A stretch of DNA of 55,927 bases from Martinezella miluonensis (GTDB taxonomy: Bacteria; Pseudomonadota; Alphaproteobacteria; Rhizobiales; Rhizobiaceae). Made by a program: the position numbers and the translations under genes. Below the pieces are notes generated by a model. The model had not been told where the DNA came from. It did no database searches and saw only the letters and a list, made by a program, of their open reading frames with translations. This document shows, one piece after another, positions 45,508 to 53,372 of this stretch (position 1 is the stretch's first letter; each line of letters begins with the position of its first letter). Where the stretch lies: contig NZ_FMAH01000043.1 of assembly GCF_900094545.1 (NCBI RefSeq), positions 1-55,927 on the forward strand, written 5' to 3'.

Positions 45508-46403
45508 GCTTCCGTCTCCTCGTGCTTTTGGGTCCAGCGCAGGTAGGGGATGACGATCGCCATCGTGATGGCCAGCAGGACGACCGATATCGCGGCGCCT
45601 CGGCCAAAATCGAAGATCTGCATTGCTTGCGTGAAGGCCCAAAGTGCGAGCATCTGCGTCGATTGTGCCGGTCCGCCGCCGGTAAGGCCGTAGACAATGT
45701 CAAAGGCCTTGAGCGACGAGATGATTGAAAGCACCAGCACGATGGTAACGGTCGGACGCAGCGCGGGAAGCGTCACATGCTTGAAGACGGCCCAACGGCC
45801 GGCGCCATCGATGCGAGCCGCCTCCACGAGGGTTTGGGACACGTTCTGAAGGCCCGCAAGGAAGAGAACCATCGAAAACCCGACCGTCTGCCAGAGGTAG
45901 GCGATGAAGACCGAATAAAGCGCGATGTCCTTGTTACCAAGCCAATCCTTGATCCAGCTCTGCAGGCCCCAGTTCGTCAGCAACTGACTGAACAGACCAA
46001 AAAACGGGTCATACATCCACTTCCACATGGTCGCGACCGCGATCGGCGCGATGATAACCGGGAGGTAGAAGATCGCCCTGAGGCCGTTGCGGCCGAAAAT
46101 CCTCTGATTGAGGCTAAGAGCCAGCATCAGACCCACCATCGGGGGGAAGACCAGGCTCATCAGCGTCCAGATGACGGTGTTGCGAAAGGCCACCCAGAAA
46201 ACCGGGTCCCTCGTAAAGATCGCGGAGTAGTTTGCAAGCCCGACAAACTGGCGCTGGGGATCCAGTCCGTTCCACTTCTGGAAACTCAGCAGGACGACGT
46301 TGAACATCGGGTAAAGGGCGAAAACGGCGTAGATCGCCAGAGCCGGCACAAGCAGAATGAACGCTTGCACACGCGGGTCATGTGTCGATTGCTTGATGGA
46401 CAT
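45504..46403 (-). CDS. CUT1 sugar permease, MalF type (apiose module)
   Basis: A 299-residue permease with six helices and coupling loop TLVEAARIDGAGRWAVFKHVTLPAL. I chose the ATG at 46403 because a near-perfect GGAGGAGAG lies directly upstream. The family-typical opening VQAFILLVPALAIYAVFALYP follows. It is separated from the binding-protein gene by a stem-loop. Confidence 0.94.
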   Translation of the reverse strand: MSIKQSTHDPRVQAFILLVPALAIYAVFALYPMFNVVLLSFQKWNGLDPQRQFVGLANYSAIFTRDPVFWVAFRNTVIWTLMSLVFPPMVGLMLALSLNQRIFGRNGLRAIFYLPVIIAPIAVATMWKWMYDPFFGLFSQLLTNWGLQSWIKDWLGNKDIALYSVFIAYLWQTVGFSMVLFLAGLQNVSQTLVEAARIDGAGRWAVFKHVTLPALRPTVTIVLVLSIISSLKAFDIVYGLTGGGPAQSTQMLALWAFTQAMQIFDFGRGAAISVVLLAITMAIVIPYLRWTQKHEETEA

Positions 46404-46453
46404 GCTCTCCTCCAGGCAGCGGATGGCCACTGCCAGTTCTGCGAAACGAACCA

Positions 46454-46483
46454 GCGAGCCGACCGACAGATCGATCGGCTCGC
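46454..46483 (-). terminator. Stem-loop behind the apiose-module binding-protein gene
   Basis: GCGAGCCGA (46454-46462) pairs perfectly with TCGGCTCGC (46475-46483). It starts 13 bases after the binding-protein stop and has no T run. It likely favours the binding-protein message over the downstream genes. Confidence 0.6.
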
Positions 46484-46495
46484 GACTTGGGAGGA

Positions 46496-47749
46496 CTAGG
46501 TTCGGCTCGAAATAAATGCCTGCAACTGTTTCGGTGCATCGGCCGGTGCGGAGTTGCCGGCAGCGACGTCGTTGATGACCCGGAAGTATTCGGTCGTAAC
46601 GTCAAGCGGGAACGCCTGGTCGCCATTCATATAGACCTTGCCGTAGGTCTTGAAGATATCCAGCCATTTCGCCTCGAGCGGCTTCTGGTTGGTGTATTGA
46701 ACATTCTTGTTCACCGAGATCGCGCTGATCTGCCCGACGAGGTCCTGCTGCACTTTGGTCGACAGGAAGTAGTCGAGGAACTTGGCGGCAAGATCGGGGT
46801 TTTTGCTCTTGGTGCTGATGTAGTTGTACTCGGCAAAGCCATAAAGGCGGTTGGTGTTCGTCGGGAACGGGAAAATGCCGTAGTCGTCGAGATTCGCGCC
46901 ACTGCCGCTGAGCTGGCTCACCAGCCAATCGCCTTCGAGCATCATCGCAGCCCGCCCCGCCGTAAACAGGCTGTAGGACTGCTTGTTGTCGATTCCCATG
47001 AAAGGCTGGAGCGTGTAGTCCTTGGTCCACTTGGCGAATTCGGTAAAGGCGTCAGTCGCGCAGGGCTGCTTGGTCCAATCGACCTTCATTGCCATGAGCG
47101 CGTCGTGTTTCTCAGCGCCGCACTTCGTCTCAAGGATAACGTCCATAAGACGCATGACATGCCAGTTGACGGTCCCACCGAACGTAAAGCCGGGGATACC
47201 CGCAGCCGTCAGCTTTTCAGCAGCGGCGAGCAGTTCCTCATAGGTCTTCGGCTCCTGGGTGATGCCGGCCTTCTGGAAGAGCTTCCTGTTGTAGTAGACC
47301 GCTTCGCCCTTGAATGTGAACGGGACGCCATGCTTGCCGCCTAGGTAGAGATCGGCAAAGGCGGAGGCAGAGGGAAGCAGCTCGTCGTTCCATTTGTACT
47401 GGGTGTAGTACTTGTCGAGCGGCAGCGAGAGGCCCGCCTTTACATATTCGCCGCCGAGGCCGAGCCCGGCCCAGCTGAAATAGATATCCGGGCCCTTGCT
47501 GGAACCCGCCGCTACGCGAAGTGCGGTCTTGTGCTCGTCAACGGCGCGCTGAACAATTTCGACGTGCGCACCGGGATTGGCAGCCTCGAAATCGCTGGCC
47601 ACCTTTTTCAGAGCGCTATTGGCTGCGTTGTTGTCGAAATTCAGGGTCCAGAGAGTGAGATTGTCGGCCATCCCCGGCGTTGCTGAGAGAGCGGCAACCG
47701 TCAGCGCAGCGATGCTCACAGATTTCAATTTCGCGGTAAACGTCAGCAT
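46496..47749 (-). CDS. Sugar-binding protein of the apiose-module importer
   Basis: A 417-residue family-1 binding protein with a Sec signal cleaved after Gly-Met-Ala near residue 28. The mature part starts DNLTLWTLNF; GKHGVPFTFKGEAVYYNRKLF and AGRAAMMLEGDW are typical of CUT1 binding proteins. I chose the ATG at 47749, six bases after GAGGAGG; the ATG at 47755 is too close to it and the frame from 48157 runs into the spacer. It is first in its transcription unit, behind a GGTATA-type site. Ligand: an apiose-containing glycoside or free apiose, inferred from neighbours. Confidence 0.92.
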   Translation of the reverse strand: MLTFTAKLKSVSIAALTVAALSATPGMADNLTLWTLNFDNNAANSALKKVASDFEAANPGAHVEIVQRAVDEHKTALRVAAGSSKGPDIYFSWAGLGLGGEYVKAGLSLPLDKYYTQYKWNDELLPSASAFADLYLGGKHGVPFTFKGEAVYYNRKLFQKAGITQEPKTYEELLAAAEKLTAAGIPGFTFGGTVNWHVMRLMDVILETKCGAEKHDALMAMKVDWTKQPCATDAFTEFAKWTKDYTLQPFMGIDNKQSYSLFTAGRAAMMLEGDWLVSQLSGSGANLDDYGIFPFPTNTNRLYGFAEYNYISTKSKNPDLAAKFLDYFLSTKVQQDLVGQISAISVNKNVQYTNQKPLEAKWLDIFKTYGKVYMNGDQAFPLDVTTEYFRVINDVAAGNSAPADAPKQLQAFISSRT

Positions 47750-47806
47750 TACCATCCTCCTCTTGTAAAGCTCAGGTCTTTTTGCAGATAGTCGTCGACA
47801 TGTCAA

Positions 47807-47824
47807 CTGGTATAACAAGGTAGT
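47807..47824. promoter_or_regulatory. NanR-like operator in front of the apiose importer operon
   Basis: CTGGTATAACAAGGTAGT contains a GGTATA and, after four bases, an imperfect direct repeat GGTAGT. E. coli NanR binds direct GGTATA repeats. The site lies 58 bases upstream of the binding-protein start. On the minus strand it reads TTATAC, which could be the -10 box. Confidence 0.6.
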
Positions 47825-47900
47825 CAGCATACATTGCGGATAGGCAGAAAAGACCTGAAAGGCAAAGCACGCACTGAGCATCAACCGCCATTTAGAGATG

Positions 47901-47927
47901 GGACGCCGTAAGAGCTGGTCGGCGTCC
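47901..47927 (-). terminator. Stem-loop after the lactonase gene
   Basis: GGACGCCG (47901-47908) pairs perfectly with CGGCGTCC (47920-47927). It lies 46 bases beyond the stop at 47974 and before the next operator, so it probably separates the enzyme operon from the importer operon. No T run is seen. Confidence 0.5.
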
Positions 47928-47973
47928 GCTTTGTTCCCGATGACGACCACCCGTCGCAGCCGTTCGACCGATT

Positions 47974-49827
47974 TCAATGAATGAGCGGCAGCGTCGCAGT
48001 TGCAAACGGAGCGACCTCGACGAACATGGCTTCGGCACCGCATGCGCCGCAATCGACCCTCTGCGTCTTGCTGGTCAGATTGACGGCGTAGAGCGTCGAT
48101 CCCGAACCATCCTTGACGATAACGGCGAGGAACTCCGCCGGCGCCGTCGAGATACATTCCTGCCAGACCGCGCCTGTCAGCCTGGACAGCGTCCGCACCG
48201 TATTGAACAATGGACGAGGGAGCGCCCGCTCCATCGGTTCGTCACCGTCGGCAATCAGGCCAAAAGGCCCCGTCAGCGCAGACAGCGTCAAGCATTCGAG
48301 ATGAGCGTCAAGCACCCGGATGGCGTATCCAAGAGCGAAAGCTTCTGCGAAGCGCCCGTTTTGACGGGGGTCTCGGTTGGCCATCGGGATCCGCTCACCC
48401 GATGGGTTTTCCATTGTGCGACTACCGTAGGGGTTCTGCCGCATCGGGATCGTCGATGGGCCGATCCGATATGGCATGTCGCCGTAGATGGCCCGCACGG
48501 AACGGGTGATGAAGGGCAGGGCCTCCAGCGTTTGCATGACACTGAGATCGTCGGCGGCGTGCACGATGGGGTTGGTGCAATGACTGACGAAGCCAAGCTG
48601 CCTGGCCGGAACGCGCTTTCGATTGAGCTCGGTGAAGTAACTCAGCATGCCGCCACCAATCCGAATGCCGGGAAACGCGGCATGAGCGGCGGCATAGACC
48701 TCGTCAAGCGGTGGGCAGTCCGGCCATTGGCTGCCCGGCGGCGTCGATTGCCTGTCGACCGAGGGCGAGACCATGATCGCATCGGGCTTGAGGCCGGCCG
48801 AATGCATGAGCCGGGCAATGTCCGCAGCTTCCGTGGATGGACTCTGCCTGCAGGGAAGGGCGATCTCGAGCGTCGTGTGCCCAGGATGGATCGTGGCAAT
48901 TTCCGCAAATCGCCTGAGGTCGTCACCGCTGTGACCGGCACCGGGATCGAAATGGAAAATAAGCTCTTTTGGAGCGATCTCCGACAAGGCCTCTCGCGCG
49001 GCGAGTGTCGCTTCGGCTTCCTCTGGAGTGATGGCAAGCCCGATTGCCGGCATGACGCCGGTTCGATGTCCTGGTTCAAGCCTGATCATGTCGTTCGGCG
49101 ACGCGTGGCGGCTCGACTGGCTGACGCGTCCATCCTTGATGATCAGCGATGTTCTCTGGCCTGCGGGTTCGTCTATTGCGATCCGATAGGGCCAGGGGAG
49201 CGCCAGCGGTCTGACATAGGTCTTGTAGGAAGCGTCGGACCAGTTGCGCTGGTCCTCCATTTCAAATGTATCCCCCTCCATGCGGCATTCCACAGTGACG
49301 CCGGGCATTGCGGTATGGGTGATGGCGCGCATGTCCTTGAACGGCTGCCATGGATCGATGAGATCGGGAAACCGGGTCGTCTCGATCGTCCCATCAACGT
49401 GTTCTACAATGGCCGACATGCCCGCAACGCCGACGATTGGGTGAAGAATGCAGAAGCCGCAGCGGTTGGTCTCAAAGCCGGTGTATGAGATGGCTTCAGC
49501 CTCGAAGTCGAGCCGATCGGTTGTACCTGCGATGCGGACGTCGATGGTGAGCTCGGTCCTGTCGGGACCTTCGAGACGCGCCCGATAGGAGACTTCGAAG
49601 TAACCTTCGCTGTCTTCGATTTTTAGATCGGTGATCTCTGGACTATACGTGCCCCAGTCACGGTCACGGACAAGATAGGAGACGGCGCGAAGTACCTCGA
49701 TCCCGTCATAGCGAATGTTGCGCAGATTGCCGCTCGCAAGATCCGCTTCAAGCCTTCCGGCGCGCAATTGAACGGGTGGCGCTTCAACGTCGCGGGTGCC
49801 ATAAAGTTGGAACGCATCCGCCGTCAT
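47974..49827 (-). CDS. apnL: D-apionate lactonase-like protein
   Basis: A 617-residue cytoplasmic protein. The N-terminal third is a beta domain (GNLRNIRYDGIEVLRAVSYLVRDRDWGTY). The middle is an apparent (beta/alpha) barrel with FHFDPGAGHSGDDLRRFAEIATIHPG, and a C-terminal beta domain closes it. I do not see a well-known catalytic triad. Length, domain order and above all position between an apiose dehydrogenase and the oxidoisomerase match D-apionolactone lactonase ApnL, which opens the lactone made by the dehydrogenase. The start overlaps the dehydrogenase stop by four bases (ATGA). The function is assigned mainly by context. Confidence 0.78.
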   Translation of the reverse strand: MTADAFQLYGTRDVEAPPVQLRAGRLEADLASGNLRNIRYDGIEVLRAVSYLVRDRDWGTYSPEITDLKIEDSEGYFEVSYRARLEGPDRTELTIDVRIAGTTDRLDFEAEAISYTGFETNRCGFCILHPIVGVAGMSAIVEHVDGTIETTRFPDLIDPWQPFKDMRAITHTAMPGVTVECRMEGDTFEMEDQRNWSDASYKTYVRPLALPWPYRIAIDEPAGQRTSLIIKDGRVSQSSRHASPNDMIRLEPGHRTGVMPAIGLAITPEEAEATLAAREALSEIAPKELIFHFDPGAGHSGDDLRRFAEIATIHPGHTTLEIALPCRQSPSTEAADIARLMHSAGLKPDAIMVSPSVDRQSTPPGSQWPDCPPLDEVYAAAHAAFPGIRIGGGMLSYFTELNRKRVPARQLGFVSHCTNPIVHAADDLSVMQTLEALPFITRSVRAIYGDMPYRIGPSTIPMRQNPYGSRTMENPSGERIPMANRDPRQNGRFAEAFALGYAIRVLDAHLECLTLSALTGPFGLIADGDEPMERALPRPLFNTVRTLSRLTGAVWQECISTAPAEFLAVIVKDGSGSTLYAVNLTSKTQRVDCGACGAEAMFVEVAPFATATLPLIH

Positions 49828-50858
49828 CGCAGCATCGCCTCGACATCGACCGTCAGGTGCCCGGCAGCACTGTCATAGGCTGCCTCGACAAGAGCGAATG
49901 TCTTCAGATTGTCGGCACCCGACGTCGAATGTTCGCCACCTCGCTTCAGCTGATCGACCCAGTGCTGCTGGATCGCATAGACGCTTTCCTGGATGTTGTG
50001 CCAAGGCCGCGAAGCCCAGGATAACAGCTTGGGGGATACGTCAAGCGTGTGCGTGCCCCGAGCATTGGTCACCTCGAGCTGGTAGCCTGGAGTAAGCCGG
50101 ATGGTTCCGTCGGAACCATCGAGTTCTATCAATGTCTCGGGGAAAGGCTCCCTCGAAAGCTTAGTGACGTAGCTGACGTCGACGATCGATGTCGCACCGC
50201 TTTGATGGTCGAGCAGGATGGTTGCCACATCCTCGCCCTTGATTTTTGGGTTGACCCGTTTTGTTCGGGCCGTGACGGCGCGGACGTCTCCGAGGATATA
50301 GCGGGCGATATCCAGGGTATGGATACCCAGGTCCTCGATGATGAAACGATCCTGTGCGGCGAGATAGGGCTGACCCGAGAAGACGTCGTAGCCCGAGCGA
50401 AACGAGAACCGGCCCCAGAATGGTACGCCGATCGCATTCTCTTCGAGAGCCTTGCGGACGGCCTGGATCGGGGCCTGCCAACGGAAATTCTCGTGAACCA
50501 TCAGGGGAATGCCGGCGTTTTGGCATGCTTCCACCATGGCCTTTGCATCGGCAAGCGACTTGGCAAACGGTTTCTGGCAAATGGCAGCAATCTTGTGCCG
50601 CGCCGCCAACTCGACAAGCGGGCGGTGGCTCTGGACGGTCGTCGCGATGTCGACGAAATCAAAGCGGCCATCGGAAAATAGCGCCTCGGCATCGCTGTAC
50701 CGCCGTTCGATCCCGAATTGATCGCCGACTGTCTTCAGGCGTTCAGGGTCGCGATCGCAAATCGCGACGATCCTGGCGCCCTCGACATCGTTCCAGGCAT
50801 GCATCTGGTTGACTGCGAAGAAGCCGCAACCGATCAATGCACCTTTCAAGTCCGTCAT
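49824..50858 (-). CDS. apsD: Gfo/Idh/MocA-family dehydrogenase, probable D-apiose dehydrogenase
   Basis: A 344-residue NAD(P)-dependent sugar oxidoreductase. The Rossmann fold opens GALIGCGFFAVNQMHAW, the conserved Lys is Lys96 in ICQKPFAKS, and EDLGIHTLDIARYILG carries the family's His/Asp pair. In the apiose pathway this family oxidises D-apiose to apiono-lactone. I chose the ATG at 50858; the longer frame adds a stretch through the spacer hairpin. It is followed by the lactonase gene with a four-base overlap, which supports a direct metabolic hand-over. Specificity for apiose is inferred from the gene set. Confidence 0.83.
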   Translation of the reverse strand: MTDLKGALIGCGFFAVNQMHAWNDVEGARIVAICDRDPERLKTVGDQFGIERRYSDAEALFSDGRFDFVDIATTVQSHRPLVELAARHKIAAICQKPFAKSLADAKAMVEACQNAGIPLMVHENFRWQAPIQAVRKALEENAIGVPFWGRFSFRSGYDVFSGQPYLAAQDRFIIEDLGIHTLDIARYILGDVRAVTARTKRVNPKIKGEDVATILLDHQSGATSIVDVSYVTKLSREPFPETLIELDGSDGTIRLTPGYQLEVTNARGTHTLDVSPKLLSWASRPWHNIQESVYAIQQHWVDQLKRGGEHSTSGADNLKTFALVEAAYDSAAGHLTVDVEAMLR

Positions 50859-50888
50859 TTCAATCTGCCTTTGCCATCTACAATGAGA

Positions 50889-50918
50889 GGAGCCGACCGA
50901 CCAAAATCGGTCGGCTCC
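50889..50918 (-). terminator. Strong stem-loop between oxidoisomerase and dehydrogenase genes
   Basis: GGAGCCGACCGA (50889-50900) pairs perfectly with TCGGTCGGCTCC (50907-50918) around a six-base loop. No T run follows on either strand, so processing, attenuation or message protection inside the operon is more likely than full termination. Confidence 0.55.
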
Positions 50919-50958
50919 GACCGAGCGTGTTAGGCGAGGCCCTGCCTCGCCATCTGTT

Positions 50959-51786
50959 TCAGGTGATGCGCCGGATGCTGTCGGCGATCTCCTGAGGTTC
51001 GAAGACCCTTTTCCAGTCATCGCGCATCAAGGCGGGAATACCGAACTCGATGGCCTTGTTGCAGGCATCCGAGAACACTCCATCGACTTCTCCGAAGATG
51101 ACGGCGCCGAGAACGTTCATGTGGCCGAGCAGGAAATCGCGGGCAGCTTCTTTGGGCACGCCACGCGCCACGCACTCATCCATTGCCTGGCGCATGACGA
51201 CGAGCAGTGAAGCGCACACCGTCTCGGAAAGCCCCGGCTCCAACATGGCCAGCTGATCGACAGTCACCCGATGCGAACGCATGACCGGTGCCCAGATGAC
51301 CTTGGCGATCTCTTCTCCGAGTTCGTAGGCGCTTTCAGGTCCCTGCATCAGCGCCGAGACGATGTGCTGCTTGGCAAAGAGGCCACCGAAATGGTCCTTC
51401 TTGGCCTGCATCTCGGTCTCGTCGTTGAAGATCGGCGGGTGGCAGGGATGGGTGACGAAATAAGTAAGATCGTCGCGCTTGGGCAAGTGACCCGCAAAGG
51501 GTGCCGCTGCGTCGAGAGCGACGACCATAGTGCCGGGCTTCAGCTTGTCTGCAATACCGGCAGCGACCTTGCCGATTGCCGTGTCAGGGACTGCGAGGAT
51601 GACAACTTCGGCTCCATCGAGCCCGGCCTCCGCCGAGACGCAATCGATGCCGAGATCATTTTTCAGGCGTGCTTTGCCGGCATCGCTGAGTTCGATGTGG
51701 CGAACATCGAAGCGCGAGCCTTTGAAGTTCTTGGCAAGACGATAGCCCATTTTGCCGCCGGCGCCGAAGAGGGCAACTCTAGTCAT
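50959..51786 (-). CDS. apnO: D-apionate oxidoisomerase-like dehydrogenase
   Basis: A 275-residue NAD(P)-dependent enzyme. The Rossmann motif is GAGGKMG at residues 8-14. VVILAVPDTAIGKVA and FVTHPCHPPIFND follow, the latter with metal- or substrate-binding His residues. In D-apiose catabolism ApnO oxidises and rearranges D-apionate to 3-oxo-isoapionate; this protein has the right length and fold and lies between the kinase and the dehydrogenase genes. I chose the ATG at 51786, where MTRVALFGAGG starts the fold; the longer frame from 51822 is non-homologous. Confidence 0.8.
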   Translation of the reverse strand: MTRVALFGAGGKMGYRLAKNFKGSRFDVRHIELSDAGKARLKNDLGIDCVSAEAGLDGAEVVILAVPDTAIGKVAAGIADKLKPGTMVVALDAAAPFAGHLPKRDDLTYFVTHPCHPPIFNDETEMQAKKDHFGGLFAKQHIVSALMQGPESAYELGEEIAKVIWAPVMRSHRVTVDQLAMLEPGLSETVCASLLVVMRQAMDECVARGVPKEAARDFLLGHMNVLGAVIFGEVDGVFSDACNKAIEFGIPALMRDDWKRVFEPQEIADSIRRIT

Positions 51787-51864
51787 TTTCTCTGACCTTT
51801 CAGATGCTGGATTTGAAATCACGCCGATACGGTGGACAGATCACCATATCGTTGTGGCCACTCA

Positions 51865-51900
51865 GGCGCTGGCATCCGAAAGACCACGGGTGCCAGCGCC
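51865..51900 (-). terminator. Stem-loop between kinase and oxidoisomerase genes
   Basis: GGCGCTGGCATCCG (51865-51878) pairs with CGGGTGCCAGCGCC (51887-51900), 14 pairs with one G-U, around an eight-base loop. It lies in a 242-base gap that holds no gene. Without a T run its role as terminator is uncertain. Confidence 0.55.
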
Positions 51901-52028
51901 CCAATTCAACGATGGACTTCGGCAGATCAGATGGATCTTGCGCCCGCACGTCGTACGAAGCGCGCGCTTTGCGCCGCTCGATTTGCCTGCTCCTTAACGT
52001 TGCCTGGATTGCCAGGGCGATCGATCAT

Positions 52029-53372
52029 CTAGGATCTCCTTCCGTTGCGGATCTGGGCGAAGTACCCATCGGTTCCGATCTGTCCGCCCTTGAGCGCAAT
52101 CTGCAGCCCATCGGTGGGCACGTATGTTCCATGGGCAACGCAGAGCGGAGATCCGGGCGTCTGTGGAAGAGGCAAAAGGGTCGTCAGAGCTTCCACGCGC
52201 AGTTCCGTCAATGCGTGACTGGACGTGTCGCCGCCGGCAATGACTGCGCGCTTGAGGCCTTCAGCTTCCACAAGCTGGCGCAAAATCGTCCCGAGGGCGC
52301 GACTGAGCCGATGCCGCGCGTCTGGAACGTCTTGAAGCGCCTTGCCGACGTCGGAAGATGGTCCGAGCGCCGTGTGGACAATAACACTCCTGCCGTTTCT
52401 GAGCTTCTCGCGGCCGGCAGCGACGGCGGCCTGAACCGCTTGTGTGCCCTGCGATGTGGCAAGCGCGAGCGGATCGACCGCAACCGCATCGAAGCCCTGT
52501 TCGAGGGCGGTCCGGATCTGCCGTTCCGTCGTCGGCGAAACGCTTCCTGAGACCACGGCCAGTCGATCGACGGCACCGACGTCGGCGAACCCGGCGCCTG
52601 CCTTCAGTTCGCCCTGCTCCTGCAGCGCCCTTACGATCGCGTACTCCACTCCGGACGAACCTGCGACGAACGTGCCCACCTTTCCCGTGACGCGGAGCAT
52701 CTGTCGGCCGGCCGCCAGCTGTGTGTCGGCGGAGTTGACGTCGATCATGAGTATGCCGGCATCCGTGGCGACGAGTTCGTCGATGCGGTCGTCGGCGTCG
52801 GGAGCCGTGATGACAGTAGAGTCCGCCAATGCGACGGGAACCTCGGTCTGCATCGCAAGATGCCGCACCAGGTCCGCCTCATGCATCGGCGTTACCGGAT
52901 GGCGGCTCATGACCGGGTGGCGGTCGATGCGAAAGGTGCGGCCCTGGTAAGCGGCAAACAGGTTGCCGAAAGCCGTATAGCGTTTCAATTGCGGGGCGCC
53001 GACAATTACAGGCACGGTAGACTGATCGAAGACCCCGCGACCGATTTCGATCGCTTTTCCGATGTTGCCGATCTTGGGACTGGAATCGAACGTCGAGCAG
53101 ACCTTGTAGTGGCAAATGCTCGCCCCGAGGGATTTCAGCCATTCGAACGCAGGTGTCAGGTGCGACTGCATCCATTCCGGCGTCTCGCTTCGGCTCGTTC
53201 CGGCAATGCCGATCGCCTGGCATTCCTTGAAGCGGCCGCGCATCTCGGAGGAAGGAACCCCTAGAAAGAGCACCGTCGCAACGCCGTTCGATGCCAAAGC
53301 TTCCATCACGTCCGTCGAGCCGGTGAAGTCGTCGCCGTAGTAGCTGATGAGGGGGGCCGTCATCTTTTTCAC
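52029..53372 (-). CDS. oiaK: DUF1537-family kinase, probable 3-oxo-isoapionate kinase
   Basis: A 447-residue two-domain sugar-acid kinase of the DUF1537 (four-carbon acid sugar kinase) family. The N-domain opens YYGDDFTGSTDVMEAL, with the acidic substrate loop, and the C-domain shows VVSGSVSPTTERQI and the nucleotide-binding AGGDTSSHALTEL. In the apiose pathway OiaK phosphorylates 3-oxo-isoapionate for the RuBisCO-like enzyme encoded next to it. The start is GTG at 53372, overlapping the RuBisCO-like stop as GTGA; the ATG at 53363 is an alternative. Other DUF1537 kinases act on threonate or erythronate, but the neighbours argue against that here. Confidence 0.87.
   Translation of the reverse strand: MKKMTAPLISYYGDDFTGSTDVMEALASNGVATVLFLGVPSSEMRGRFKECQAIGIAGTSRSETPEWMQSHLTPAFEWLKSLGASICHYKVCSTFDSSPKIGNIGKAIEIGRGVFDQSTVPVIVGAPQLKRYTAFGNLFAAYQGRTFRIDRHPVMSRHPVTPMHEADLVRHLAMQTEVPVALADSTVITAPDADDRIDELVATDAGILMIDVNSADTQLAAGRQMLRVTGKVGTFVAGSSGVEYAIVRALQEQGELKAGAGFADVGAVDRLAVVSGSVSPTTERQIRTALEQGFDAVAVDPLALATSQGTQAVQAAVAAGREKLRNGRSVIVHTALGPSSDVGKALQDVPDARHRLSRALGTILRQLVEAEGLKRAVIAGGDTSSHALTELRVEALTTLLPLPQTPGSPLCVAHGTYVPTDGLQIALKGGQIGTDGYFAQIRNGRRS

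Noticed and set aside
47977..49488. A 503-codon open frame on the plus strand opposite the lactonase gene
   Set aside because: Same reason: it is antisense to a coupled operon gene, rich in Arg and His, with no family resemblance.
52029..53372. Threonate/erythronate kinase role for the DUF1537 protein
   Set aside because: No PdxA2-like or aldolase partner is nearby, while the RuBisCO-like gene is directly coupled to it.
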